Part shown: piece by piece, positions 12,901-24,329 of the stretch
How positions within the stretch are numbered: position 1 is the first letter of the stretch
Layout of the letters: every line of letters begins with the position of its first letter
NCBI GenBank assembly: GCA_002205965.3
Contig: NADL03000602.1
Span: 310,001 to 374,000, forward strand
Direction of reading: 5' to 3'
DNA from: Kappaphycus alvarezii
Lineage: Eukaryota; Rhodophyta; Florideophyceae; Gigartinales; Solieriaceae
DNA: 64,000 nt
The notes under the pieces: generated by a model
The model's input: only the letters and a program-made list of their open reading frames with translations
Databases searched by the model: none
What the model was told of the DNA's origin: nothing
Position numbers and translations under genes: made by a program

Positions 12901-15900
12901 CTCTATAGGACTTCCATTTACCATTATCCGTAATTATCAGATGAATACGAAGTATCAAGCTTTTCTCATAACATATAATAGATCTTATTACAGAACAGCA
13001 ATAAAGAATCATGATCTATAACTATCCCTAAAATTTTTTCAATGAGATGAAATATTCGTTTTGAAAATCGACTGAAGAAATCTATTCCCTGTCCAAGTTT
13101 CAACGTTACATTTTCATCATCATCAACGTCCTCTTCTACCTATTCTGTCTTGTGCACCTTTGAAAAAATTAAATGAGAATCTGTATCTTATGTAAACTAC
13201 ATATTTACATTCAGGAATTCCTCTGGCTGCTTTCCGACGGTAGTAACGCTAAATTTTCGGTAATATTATGATATTTAGAGAAACTTGGAAGCAAGTTAAT
13301 CTTTATGCATGTACTTTTTATATGGAATCCAGCTGTATTAACTCAAGTGAGGTTGTCAAATCCATGCAGTAGCATTTTGAAAAGAACATATAATCATTTA
13401 CAGGGAGGCATAATTCTACCTAAGCATTGAAAGTGTAGGTACCTCTGACGTATGATTCCTTCATGTATTACGCTAGGAAACAAAACGCTCGTGGGCATAT
13501 AAAATGGAGCCTAAAAGTAGTCTGATTCGTCGAATAGCTGTCACAGTTACCATAATCTCCTGAGTAGTTCAGAATCACTCTTTGAATGTATATTTCATCC
13601 GTTTCTCTTCGAAATGAGTCAAAACTAATTTTATGGTCCGTTTGTAGAATGCCTATTTTAATGAAAAATTTGGCCTTGCAATATGTCACAAAATATGATT
13701 AATTATATCATACCGAATCGACCTTCTAAACGGAATCCGTCCTTAATTAACATTTTAAAAACGAAACAGAGGAATTAAAAATGGCTGTCAGAGAAATTAA
13801 TAGTATGAATCATGCAGCAATCACCCGCGCTATGCTTCGTTGCTTGAAAAATCTTGCAATTGGTTCACACAAATGGAGTCGAGATTTTAGGCTTTTTTTT
13901 TGAAAAACTATTCCCTATGGTTCAAATAAATATGAATTGTGTTAAGCTCTCAATATTTCTTTTTAATTAGAGGTAGCCAAATCGTGTCCTGTTGCCCTTA
14001 TGTTCCGTGTAACATTACACGGACTCCTATTACCTACCAGATCCTCTACGATAGTATCGTATGCTTTAGTACCTATAGATATGATCTAAAAACAATTTTT
14101 ATTTCATTAAAGTAATGCCTTTAGTAGTTTCATATCTCTAAGTGAAACTTAGAGATTTCAGTAGAGCTCTGAATCTGTCAATTTGCTGATTTTTTACTGA
14201 AACCTTTCGTAACAAAGATTTCAGTCAGGAGCCTTTCAAAATATTTTCCTCAACTCTGAAAGAGTTTTAGGATCGTCAAGAATGTCACAAATACATTTTA
14301 ATCTGACTTCCGCAATGGTGTAAGAAGACGTACAAGAAAACGTTTAATCAAGGACTCCAATGATTTTTCCTTCTTTTTAATAGGTAAATTGATAACTTTT
14401 AAAATATTTTCCAGTTTCTGGAACATTTCTGAGTACATTTTTATGTTAAATTTTCAATATTCTAAAAATATATTTATACGACAAAAGATATTTGATTCGT
14501 TCAGTATGTTATTATAGTACCGAGATGAGTGATTGACTGCTTCAAATTGTTATTTTAAATGTCAAATACTCCCAAATCTAAGATATTGTAAAATGTTTGA
14601 AAAGAATCGGAAAAGCCTAGAGTGGATGTCAATTTTATAGATGGTTTTCACAGGCTAAACAGCTTCTGGTAAGAAAGCCCATGGAAGAATAATTCCTCCC
14701 CAAGCTAAATACGTACGTTCTGCTTTTACTTTTAAGTTTAAGGTCCATGGTTTAACGAAGTTTAATTTAAAATAAACGTTCCTGTTGTCAGACGCTTTTC
14801 AAAGATTCGCACATCAAGATTTATTTTCTCATGGAAAATGCTTCTCTATATTCTTAGTTTCACTCTGCATACTTTAAAAGTAGTCAAATATAAAATTCTT
14901 TTCCCCTTTCTTCATTATCTTTATTTATGTGTTTTCAGTGGTCACGGAGATTGCAATAACCGTCGCCAGCCGCGCAATGGAGAGTTTGAAAACGGTTTTA
15001 GAGTAGATTATATCGAATTAATGACTACATAATCGAAAATTTAGAAAAGAAAAGACTAAGCCAATACAAAAACGAGAAATATAGAATACTAATAATAATG
15101 TTTCGATTCTCCCTTTAAAGTTAAAATTTTGAGTATGAAAAAATCCGCGTGTAGAACTGATAGATAGAAACTTAATGTATATTTGCTAACTAATTCAATG
15201 AAATAGTTGACAATTTTTTTTAAAATACACTATTAGATCATTACGAGAAATATCGTGTAATTATTTGAAAGCGTTTTGAATGATTGGCCCTAATACGAGT
15301 ACTCTTCCTCTCCAGCTTGGTAATAATCTGATTTTAGCAGACATTGAGTTCCAGAAATTCATAATTGCTGCTGGTTTCGCAATCTTTGAGATAAGACACC
15401 TCTATTTCGGAGGACTTTCCCATAAAAAAATCTGAAGCTTTGAAGCTATCCCGAGGGTTTAGTTGTTACTTTATTGATTTCTGAACTACTTATTTACAAG
15501 TTGACTTGAAATTTCATTGACTGCGTTTAAGTTCTTCTCATTGATTTCAAATTTTACATAAATCTGCTTAATAGCAATTTAAGTGCCACAAATGAATATA
15601 TTTGACCCATTTTTTTGTTATATATTGTTTTAATGCCTTGTAGGAAGTTGAAGAGCATTCAACACTGAAAAAATTATTTATGAACCTCATGGACTTGTTT
15701 TGATTTTAAAGTTTATCTATGGCAGAATATAAGTGATGTTTTTGACTGCACTACCTCTAATATCTACTAGGAAAACGTTCCCACTTGCATACTTCTATAA
15801 TTAAATGAATTATTGAAAACGTTGCTGCTAAAACTTGTCAACTGTAGGACAGGAGAAATTTTGAAATCCTTGGGCGGATGTATCCTAGGTAATAATAAAC

Positions 15901-18849
15901 GCATTTTATTCCTATCAAAGGGAATAGTCACTACAAAAAAATTGAAAGTATACTATTTTAAATGTCTAGACAAAGGGGAAGAATTCATGGTAATATTTGG
16001 TATATTCCGTCTCGCCCAGTCTCAAACCATACAAAACACAAATATGATGTTGTAAATTACTTTCAATATTAAAACAATGCGCAAAAAATAAATTCACCAT
16101 TCATTTCAAAGGCGTTTTCACTGCTCACGTTCCAAAATTTTATCTTCCCATAGTGCATAGGAACGAAATTTGTCTCAATTTCTTAGATCAAACAAGGTAC
16201 ACGATATTTTTCTGACAACATGAAGTAGATTTACAGTTCAAGATTAAATGTCATCAGCTCCCAAATTTTCACAGTTCTCAAATAAATACGACTAGTGACT
16301 AATCCTTTGTCGCTGTAAGTAATTGCTTCTCTCTTCACCATTTGTTTCGCAATTTCATGTTCAATCTTGTCTCATTGGTTGGGCTTAAATTTGGTGTACC
16401 TTTTTGTGATTTCGAAAATGTCACAGCTTTCAGTCAGCCACTATATCCATGTTTCGTTGATTAATAAAATTTCCAATCACCCATGAACTGGAGAGTATAA
16501 TAATTCAGTAGTTCTACATCCATTTTCAATGACATTATACCGCTAATAAATAATTATACAAGTAGTTTTAATGATTTGAAGCATTTTTTGGCGATCTGAA
16601 GCGTCAGATACACAAGAAAAGCATTTGTACTCCTTCCAATTTCTTTCTTTAGTATCCTATATAATTATCAATACGCTCCGTTTACTCACTATACCTTCGA
16701 CCTGATATCATTGTTTTCTTCAACGCCCTCAAACATACTTTTCTCTCCATTAAATCAGAAAGTCTTCCACAATTAAATATATTTCTTTCTTATATAAATA
16801 CGTATATTAAAGAAACCACGAAAACAGCAGTGATAAACCCGGCACAATATTTGTAAAAAATATCGATTTATATATTGTTCTTCATCTTCCTCATTGACAA
16901 GCTTGTACTTATGCCTTACTTTAAATCAATGACAAAGGTCTCTTTCTCCTTCTTTTCAGGCTGTTTATATTACAGAAAAGTAATATTTGGGACCTATGAT
17001 TTCTCTTATGCGCCGTCTCTACGGATGAATGGCGGCCGTTTAATTTTTGAGTCATATTTCGTTTCCGCCCCACTATGTTTATATCTTGTGAAAGAAATGA
17101 AAAATAATCAAGTAGATATGTAAAGATACGTAGTAGAAGCACTTATAGATGTGTCCGATGGGATGAACCAATCCCAAAGACAAAACGTAGAATGTAAACT
17201 GCGAAGAAGTGACTCATATGGCAAAAGTACTAGAACAGGAGCATACGCCCCCGATTAAAAACTTCTTTCATTTGCATCCTTCCTTTTTACTTTATACAAA
17301 TACAAAAATTTAGCTTCTTTACGTTGATTTCATATACACTGGAAATACCTGAACTGCTCAGAGTCCTATATCTATTTTTTTTCGTGGACTATAGCATTAA
17401 TACTATACAGCTTGGTATACTTTCCTTTACTATTGTACTAAATAATTAGTTTCCTGCTTTAACATGCGCAAATGATAGCGAAAAACTTAAACGCGTATGA
17501 AATGAAAAAGAACCCAACTTCAAGTGGAAAGTTGCATTATTTCAGTACTTTCGATGCGTTTTCCTGTGCTTGCTAGGAGACGTTCTGTATCTTACATCCT
17601 CTTCTATACCGAATTGCGCGTGATCTTTTAAAGTATCCTAATATCCCACTGCCATCTCCTGCTACCGTCAGTATTATTCCTTTCCTCTTATCCTTTAGGA
17701 TCAACTTTATCATTATGAAAATTTATATATTCTTGTCAATTTAAATTTATATTTTATCTTGTGTCCTGGAACTTTTGCCACAACCCTATGTTCCCTCCCT
17801 TACTTTAACCCTTACGAATGATTCAACTTCAGTAGACGCTGAACTATAAATTTCGAGTACGTAAGAGTCCATGTAGTTAAATAAACTGCTCGAATTTGCA
17901 TTCATACCTTACGCCTTACAGTATCGACTATACAGTGCAGTTGCGAAGAGATGGAAACAATGTACATTTATCGCGGGGAAAATAGGCACAGCTCATAACG
18001 CACAATGCACGCACCACATAAAGGCAGCACTATACTGTACTGTTAGATCTCAATCGGAGCATGTCCTGTACACCTGTGGTTCGGTTGATTCCAGTAGTAT
18101 ATACAGTAGTACATTCGCAGTATTAGACTTGCATTTCATTTTAAGTCCTTTCGTATCCTTTATAAAGTGGCCCAAAACTGTATCCAGGACCGAGGAGAAA
18201 TCTCAAAAAAGCAGTGTGGAAGTGAGGGTGTAATAGTATGGGCTGTTTTTATGGCATACGTATATCATAAATCGTGAAGTTAAAAATGGAAAATAAAACG
18301 GCCTGATGTAAAAGGAAACATTAAACAACCATTTTAATTCATTTCAAGGTATCTGCCAATCCAAGATGAATATCCGAGTCAGCCTCCAGTAATGGTGAGA
18401 GACTGACTTAAAGACAAATCCATTTCACTTATGTAATATCCCACTCATTAATCTCCATCCAACTGAAAATATTGGTGGGATAACTTTAAGGAAATATTAC
18501 TGCAACTCAAAGCGTTTTGAAGTTATTAAGTCACTAACAGTATGCTTCTGAGATGTAGTTAATCACATTGCCCCTGAAATGTTGGTTAGAGTGGTAGAAT
18601 AGATGTAGAGGCGCTCTATTGATGTAATTCATGCAACAGGGAAGAGGCAATACTACTAGAAGTATCGAAAAAATTCTTTCTCTGCAGAGCCGATTTCTTT
18701 TCAAACCATCAATATGTTTTATGCAGCGCGAAGTAAAGTAAAGAGGACACGGCTTCATATGTACTAGCTTCTCTTAGAATACAGTAAATTTCTTAACATT
18801 TTTCTTTTTATGTAACTATATGCGGGCTCTAATGGTAAACCGAGATCTT

Positions 18850-19260
18850 TATTGAAGTTAAAAATGTGTCTGGTTAACAGAACAATTTCGCCAAATGCTT
18901 AAATAATGGATAAAAACCAACGGGGAAGGAAGGCAATTCCCCCAGTGAAATCTCAGCAAGCCGAGAAAAATGGATTGAAAAAATCCTGATGTATGTGCTT
19001 TTTGATTACAGAAAGCAACGGAAACGGCGAAAAGTGCTCTAAATGAGCGAGCTTGAGTAACGAAACAGGACAGAAACTTCCTGGACCCTTCGTTTGCTGG
19101 TACAAAGAAAGCCATAGTTGAGTGCAGTAGGGTGGGCTGAGCATTGGGAAGTCTACTCGAGGAATACTGCATTCCTTACACGTTTCTCCAATATTGAGCC
19201 AGCGTGCAGTGGGCGACGAATTAAAATCCAACTATTGCAGAAAACCCAAATTAAACAAGA
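18850..19260. repeat. Dispersed repeat F, copy 1
   Basis: Shares a colinear series of matches with 45120-45368, such as GGCAAGCCGA- and GTGCTTxxxGATTACAGAA-type segments and CTTGAGTAAC. No coding capacity was recognised in either orientation. It marks the right end of the A+T-rich block. Family unknown. Confidence 0.45.
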
Positions 19261-19689
19261 CGAGTGCTCCGAGTGAAGACAGGCGATCTGCGAGACTATA
19301 ATAACGTGAAGAGTGGCGTTCAATTCTTAAAAATCAGCCTATTATGTGCCATAATACCACCTTTAGTACTATACAGTTGTTAAAGTGTCTGTTACTGTAG
19401 TTAAAACCAGAGTTAAATCATAGGTGAAGGATATCTTGCATGATGGTGGCAATATTCTAAGCATTTTATCTGAAAAATCCTCTCTTTCAGCATAATTGAC
19501 GTTAGGCTAACAATCACTCATTAGCATCCGGCTAGCGCTTAACCGGAGCTACAGTATTCAACCGTTCGATCCTATGCTATCCCATTACATGAATCTCAAA
19601 TGACCTGCACATAACCCTTGCGTTAGTTACTATTAGATATACGGGACTGTGGGTCGGCATGGGGCACCCATCCCTATACAACCCCCGTG
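19261..19689. other. Short intergenic stretch with a tRNA-like motif
   Basis: At about 19518-19582 a TAGCGCTTAACCGG stretch is followed by GTTCGATCC, an exact fit to the B-box core. This suggests a short tRNA-derived SINE fragment, as the flanks do not form an acceptor stem. Nothing else is recognisable before the LTR at 19690. Confidence 0.3.
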
Positions 19690-20207
19690 TGTTGTATTTC
19701 ACATCACAGACCTTACAGCTTTACACGAATTCACTGCATCTATTATACTGTAGATTCAAACCACTTGTAACCTTGCAACAAGGGCTACTAGGCACTTTGC
19801 GATCATTAAACTTTCCTTACAGTTCTGAACACAGCGTTTGACCCCATTGGTACACTTGGAATAGTTACGGACCAACTGCACACTGGGATATTATATCATT
19901 GCTTTACCAATCAAAAGTCGCCTTGCTATCCCATGCCACCTGGACCAATGTACTTCTTACATCTTGTCAGAGTATGTCACTCGTGCCGACTACAATTCCG
20001 GAAGCGCTACTTACGATACCATCAGGGCTGTTTTACGGGAACATCTTTGAATTCGCTACTGTTAGGTTGCATTTTCCTTTAGTTTGTTGCTATCTTAAGT
20101 TCTATATAAACCCTGGTTTGGGGCGGCCAGATTAACCCAACCAGCCTCAACCAAAGTTTCAACCACAGTTCTACCTTGATCTGCTCGTGTGCGCTTAATA
20201 CCCCTTA
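19690..20207 (+). repeat. 5' LTR, family A
   Basis: Begins TGTTGTATTTCAC and is colinear with 27220-27737. A CTATATAAAC stretch near 20102 may be the TATA box. The boundary was set by where similarity starts and stops between the copies. Confidence 0.85.
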
Positions 20208-20210
20208 TCG

Positions 20211-20225
20211 TGGTCACATCGCAAG
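20211..20225 (+). promoter_or_regulatory. Candidate primer-binding site, family A
   Basis: TGGTCACATCGCAAG starts three bases after the 5' LTR. TGG is the expected complement of a tRNA CCA end. I cannot name the tRNA. Confidence 0.45.
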
Positions 20226-20565
20226 TAATTTGTGCCTTATTGTGCGTTTTTCCAATTCGCCAGTTGGGATGAAATCTCTACTAGATTTATCTAAGCTGCT
20301 CGATTGCAGACAGAGACTAACCTCGTGTTTTTCACTCTGACCCTTACGCGGTAACCCCAGTATCGTACAACAGGAAGTAAAAGGGCCGCCCTCCGTCGCC
20401 GCCAGAGTACGACTCAGAAGACCTCGCCGATTTTCGTTCCCCGCCCACCTTGCCACTAGTACCGATTGGCGAGGAAGAAGGTCCCAAGACTCCGCCTCGT
20501 CCGCCGACTCCCGGAACCCCGATCGTCCTACTCAGCCCCGAGGAGCCCAACACGCCGATACCGAC

Positions 20566-21087
20566 TTGCCAAGATCTTTTCTTAACCCGAGCACTTTCAG
20601 TGGCACCTCCCCTTGTTACGGTCGAAGAGCCTCGCACCCTTTTTTGATTTTTTGCCCTTCCCCCATCGCCCGGTCTTCAATCCTTACCCCCGATCCCGAG
20701 GAAGTCGTCACGTCCGACCGTCCGAACAGGACGTGGCCAGTGACAAGTTCAAGGGCTCCTCCGACAAGGCTTCAGGTGCTGCCGGACGCCGCCTCTGTTT
20801 CGATCCAAAGGGTGGTAAACCATCGAATCCGCAAGGCTAAGCCCTCGAAAAGGCCGCGGATGAACAAGAATCCGAAGTCCTCTCCGTTTCATTGTCGTCA
20901 TTGCCAAGTCACCTGCTCTGGTCGCGTTCAGTACTTCGAGCACCTCCGTTCCCGTCGTCACATCCGCCGTACAAACAAGAAGGAGTACAAGTGCAAGGAC
21001 TGTCAAATTGAGTTATTCAGGGAGCAAGATCTTGTCCGCCACCAGAACGGGGCTCAGCATCGACTCACAGTCAGGGATCACAATTAA
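20566..21087 (+). CDS. Zinc-finger accessory protein of family A
   Basis: A 173-codon open frame between the 5' LTR and gag. The N-terminal half is Ser/Pro-rich. The C-terminal part has two fingers of the form C-x2-C-x12-H-x5-H: CRHC followed by HLRSRRH, then CKDC followed by HQNGAQH. The spacing resembles U1-type or C2H2 fingers of RNA- or DNA-binding proteins, which is unusual so far upstream of gag in a chromovirus. A degraded homologue occupies the same place in the inverted copy at 2951-3701. It is strongly basic at its C-terminus. A role in nucleic-acid binding is inference. It could instead be a captured host exon. Confidence 0.5.
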   Translation: MPRSFLNPSTFSGTSPCYGRRASHPFLIFCPSPIARSSILTPDPEEVVTSDRPNRTWPVTSSRAPPTRLQVLPDAASVSIQRVVNHRIRKAKPSKRPRMNKNPKSSPFHCRHCQVTCSGRVQYFEHLRSRRHIRRTNKKEYKCKDCQIELFREQDLVRHQNGAQHRLTVRDHN

Positions 21088-21374
21088 TATCTTTATTTTC
21101 CATTCAAATTGCTTGTTTTTGAGTAACAAAAAGGAAAATAGAGCAATAAATTCATTTCTCAATCGACTTCGTGCGTGTGTTGTCTTTACCCTTCCACTGT
21201 GATTGCAAGCTTTCCTCTGCTGCCCTTAGATCCTTGTAGTAGGACATACAATTATAAGTCAGTATCGCCATCAGGACCTAGACAGGACAACTACCGGAAA
21301 GCAAAAATAGGAAGAAGGGCTACTATAACGCATCCGACGTGGCTGACGTCAACCGTTACGTCAGAGAACGAACT

Positions 21375-21465
21375 TCCTGTAAGTGTTCCTGGCGGATTTG
21401 TACCCGCGACCACTTCATCAGGAGCTGCTTACACTTCACCACTAGGTCACCAGGACCGGAATTTG
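21375..21465 (-). repeat. tRNA-like (SINE-type) stretch in family A leader
   Basis: On the minus strand it shows A-box-like GACCTAGTGGTGAAG and B-box-like GGGTACAAATCCG about 35 bases apart. Orthologous to 2598-2662 in the inverted copy. The boxes are degenerate. Confidence 0.35.
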
Positions 21466-21847
21466 AAGGTGCAAGGAAAGCCAATCACGTTATAAATCAC
21501 AATTTTTTCAAAAATCATTGTTGGCATTTTAAAAAACCAGCTTGCTGGAGGCTTCGCATCGTGGGTATCCTTCCCGACCGGGCAGCGGGAAATTTTCAGG
21601 ACAGAAAAACGGTGTGCACCCGCCAAAACAAAAACCCAACCGATACCCTTTCCAACCCCGGCGACCATGTGGCCTTCTGGGGCCATTTATCGTTGGGCTG
21701 ACACCCTTCCTCGCTCAATATAAACTTTCTAAGCACACAAGAGTGCAGGTCTAACAAAACAGACTCAACACACTATAACTCCACCCAGTGGCATGATGCC
21801 TCCCTCTATGCGAAAGCAAAGTGCAAATAGGAAGAAACTCGCAAGCC

Positions 21848-21908
21848 GGATACAATTGTTGGTATGCTCTATAGCATGCAGCTATAGAGCATGCCAACAA
21901 TTGTATCC
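21848..21908. repeat. 28-bp-arm fold-back repeat
   Basis: Arms 21848-21875 and 21881-21908 are inverted copies with one mismatch, separated by five bases (ATGCA). The right arm merges into the transposase frame, so the left arm is an inverted duplicate of coding sequence at the deletion junction. Confidence 0.85.
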
Positions 21909-21913
21909 GTCGC

Positions 21914-22708
21914 GTGGTTGGAGATGAGCCTGTGATTTTGACCTTGGACGGGCATTCTTCCCGGAACGGTACAGGATGGATTGAGGCATATAGGGAACAT
22001 AACATTGAGGCTGTGATTGCACCCGCTAACACCTCTCACATTTTGCAGCCGTGTGACAAAGATGTGAATAAGAAGATCAAGGTTTCAGTTCGGGAGCTAC
22101 GCGATTCTTTTTGCTCACAGGGATCAGTTGACACACGCAAAGTGAATTTCTCGCTCGCCTGTGGTGTTTACGGCTTGTCTAAGGTGACTGGTGCTGATAT
22201 CAGTAAGAGTTTTGCAGCTACAGGTCTCTTCCCTTTCGAACGAGATTTTGCTCGAAGATTCCGTACAGCAAGGGACGATGCCCATGACCACAGAGCAGCC
22301 CTAACAGAGAATGGTTCCGCAAGCCAAGGCTTCAACACTCGTCAAACGGACGCACAAACGATGGAGCGTATCCAGGAGGCAATGGAAAATGCGCAGGGTC
22401 CATCGACAGCTCTACAGACTATTTCAAGCATTCTGCACTCGGCCGAGACCGTCAACAAGATATGCATGTCTGAGGGGGACCCTCGCATGGCCACCTCAGC
22501 TGTCAGTACCAACGCGCGCGGGAATGTCCTGCATGATCCAGGGGCTGGCGCTGAGTGCGTGACATTGGAGGAAGTGTTTTCCAAGCGCAAGGAGGCGGCT
22601 ACTCTTCGTCTTGCTGCCGAGGTGAAGAAGAAGCGCAAGAAAGACGCGGATGCTGCTGAGAGGGTTAGAAAGCGAAACAGGAAAGAAATGGCGGAAAGGC
22701 TTGGGTAG
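21914..22708 (+). pseudogene. pogo/Jerky-like DDE transposase, C-terminal part
   Basis: About 265 codons open to the stop at 22708, with no good ATG at the beginning. The residues LTLDGHSSRNG and ANTSHILQPCDKDVNKKIK match the DDE_1 family signature, in which a D in a (V/L)DGHxSH context is followed by a P-x-TSH-x-LQP-xD motif with the third acidic residue. The C-terminal 60 residues are Lys/Arg/Ala-rich. The usual family length is 450-600 residues, so the Psq/CENPB-type helix-turn-helix half and the first catalytic Asp are absent. No function is expected on its own. Confidence 0.8.
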
Positions 22709-22945
22709 GAAGTTGCGGGTACATACCGTAAACTGGTGGCAGGGGGCAAGTAGAAGAGGAGGAAGAAGAGTGACTCTGTCTTCGCGGCGAGTCTGTTGTC
22801 GTATGTGGTTGAGAAGGCACTGGATGCCTTCGATCGTTGATTTTTTTTGACGTTTTCTTGTCCGAATTTTAGCCGTTTCTGAAAATGGGACTTTTTGCGT
22901 ACCGAGGTCGAAACGTTCTCAAAAGTAGCTGTTATATGTTGATTG

Positions 22946-22977
22946 TTGTACACCATGAACTGGTTCATGGTGTACAA
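22946..22977. repeat. 15-bp-arm palindrome near the pogo-like 3' end
   Basis: TTGTACACCATGAAC and its perfect inverse surround two bases. It lies after the transposase stop and about 105 bp inside the 3' terminal repeat; it could serve as a subterminal or terminator-like hairpin. Confidence 0.6.
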
Positions 22978-23231
22978 TAGCACTAGCAAACATTTGCACT
23001 TCAACTCAGCTGAAAACAGCAGTTTTTTCTTTATTTTTATGAAGGTTTTCTTTAACTGTCCGTTATTCACCCGGTCGGGAGGGATAGTTAGCCCAAGAAC
23101 CATCTAGGAGACTCTCCGTTTCGCCAAGTGTTACAAAAATCGTGTACACGTATCACCAAGTTTACACGTGTAAAGTCGGAAACTTCTCTCAGATACCAGG
23201 CCAAGTACTGTTACTGCCTTTATGAACCTAA

Positions 23232-24173
23232 TCGCTATGGATCAGCCGCAAGTCACCCTAGAGTCCCTTACGCAAATGGTGTTTTAGTTGCAGCAGAGTC
23301 TCGAACATGCCAATAACCAGATTGCAGCACACAGATCAGAGCTTTCTATTGCAGCGCAAAAGGAATCCTCCTCAGAATCTGAACTCGCAAACGCCCGAAA
23401 CCAGGCCAGTGCGTCAAGTAATGTCCCAGTGGATAGTCAGGCTGGCCCAATGAAAAAAAGCCAACTACATTCACTGGGAAAGGATCAATTGGCAGCTGGT
23501 GTGTTCAGATGGACAACTACCTTGGAGGGAATAATGGCAATGGACCCCTGCACATAGCACTCAGCTACTTGGCTGGCAATGCCCATTAATGGTGGATGGT
23601 CCACTCCAAGACAGAAGAAGGGAAAGGGATAAATTCCTGGCACACCTGAAGGGTGCTTTGATCCAGCGTTTTGAAACAATGAAAAAAGAGAAGATCGCCG
23701 GAGGAAAACTCGCCCGCTGGAAACAAGTCAAAGATGTTCTTGCCTTCAACGAAGATTTCAACAAAATTATACTCGGCATCCCCTATTTTGGAGTTAAAGA
23801 CCAGATAGATCGTTACTCTCGCGGTTTAAAGCCCTATATCTGGAAGGCGTTGTGCACTAAAGAATACGTCAACCTGTCCGATCTAATGAGGGATGCTGAG
23901 CGAGTAAAGTCTGCCTATCGGTTTTCTGGACCCGGTAACCTACCAAAATCTTCGGGAGGAAAGAATGGAAATGGAAGCTCTTTTGCTGCTAGCAGTCCAG
24001 TGCCGATGGAAATTGGGAACGTAGAAGTGATACTTGGGCTGAAAAGAAACACTCCCAATTTACATATGCTTGACAAAGAAGAACGTGAAGGATTTGTGCG
24101 CGAAGTTCTCTCTCTAAGGTGCAGACAGAAAGGCCACATGGACAAGAACTGCCCAAAAGCCCGGAAGAACTGA
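23232..24173 (+). pseudogene. gag remnant, family A
   Basis: The N-terminal part is Gln/Ser/Ala-rich and coiled-coil-like. It is followed by a retrotransposon-gag-type capsid domain (about 23580-23900), then a CCHC-type zinc knuckle ending CRQKGHMDKNCPKARKN near 24120-24173. Order and spacing fit a Ty3/gypsy Gag. Broken. Confidence 0.7.
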
Positions 24174-24329
24174 TTGAAGGTCCCCAGTTAGTTCCAGTCA
24201 CAGAAGAACCATTACAAACCCTTGTATTGGACAAAGAAACTCGAGATTTATCATTTAATCAAACAAAAAGGTCCTTCGTGTCCACGATCAGCTCGAATGC
24301 AACGTTCATTGAAACATTCTCCCCTGCAT

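Larger units (their letters stand above)
5040..18530. other. A+T-rich gene-free block
   Basis: About 13.5 kb of visibly A+T-rich DNA (around 70% by eye), in contrast to the near-balanced right-hand side. No open frame exceeds about 100 codons and none shows a recognisable domain. No tandem array, rRNA, organelle gene or TE protein was seen. A somewhat less A+T-rich island sits at 8490-8960. Small perfect hairpins occur, for example at 14007-14024 and 14134-14156. The block could be a regional centromere, a decayed repeat graveyard or an A+T isochore; the sequence alone does not decide. Confidence 0.55.
21568..23084 (+). mobile_element. pogo/Tc1-superfamily DNA transposon, internally deleted
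   Basis: The ends are defined by comparison with the empty site at 2480-2481. The element is 1517 bp, flanked by TA on each side (21566-21567 and 23085-23086), with terminal inverted repeats of consensus TCCYTCCCGACCGGG (one mismatch in 15). It carries the C-terminal DDE part of a pogo/Tigger/Jerky-type transposase. The N-terminal DNA-binding region is missing, and a 61-bp fold-back at 21848-21908 lies just where the missing part would join. So it looks non-autonomous. It sits between leader and gag of the retroelement. Confidence 0.8.

Noticed and set aside
5040-18530. Organelle DNA insertion
   Set aside because: A+T content would fit, but no mitochondrial or plastid gene, rRNA or tRNA is recognisable.
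22342-23103. 253-codon minus-strand frame
   Set aside because: It is antisense to the pogo-like transposase and its composition mirrors the coding strand; a shadow frame.
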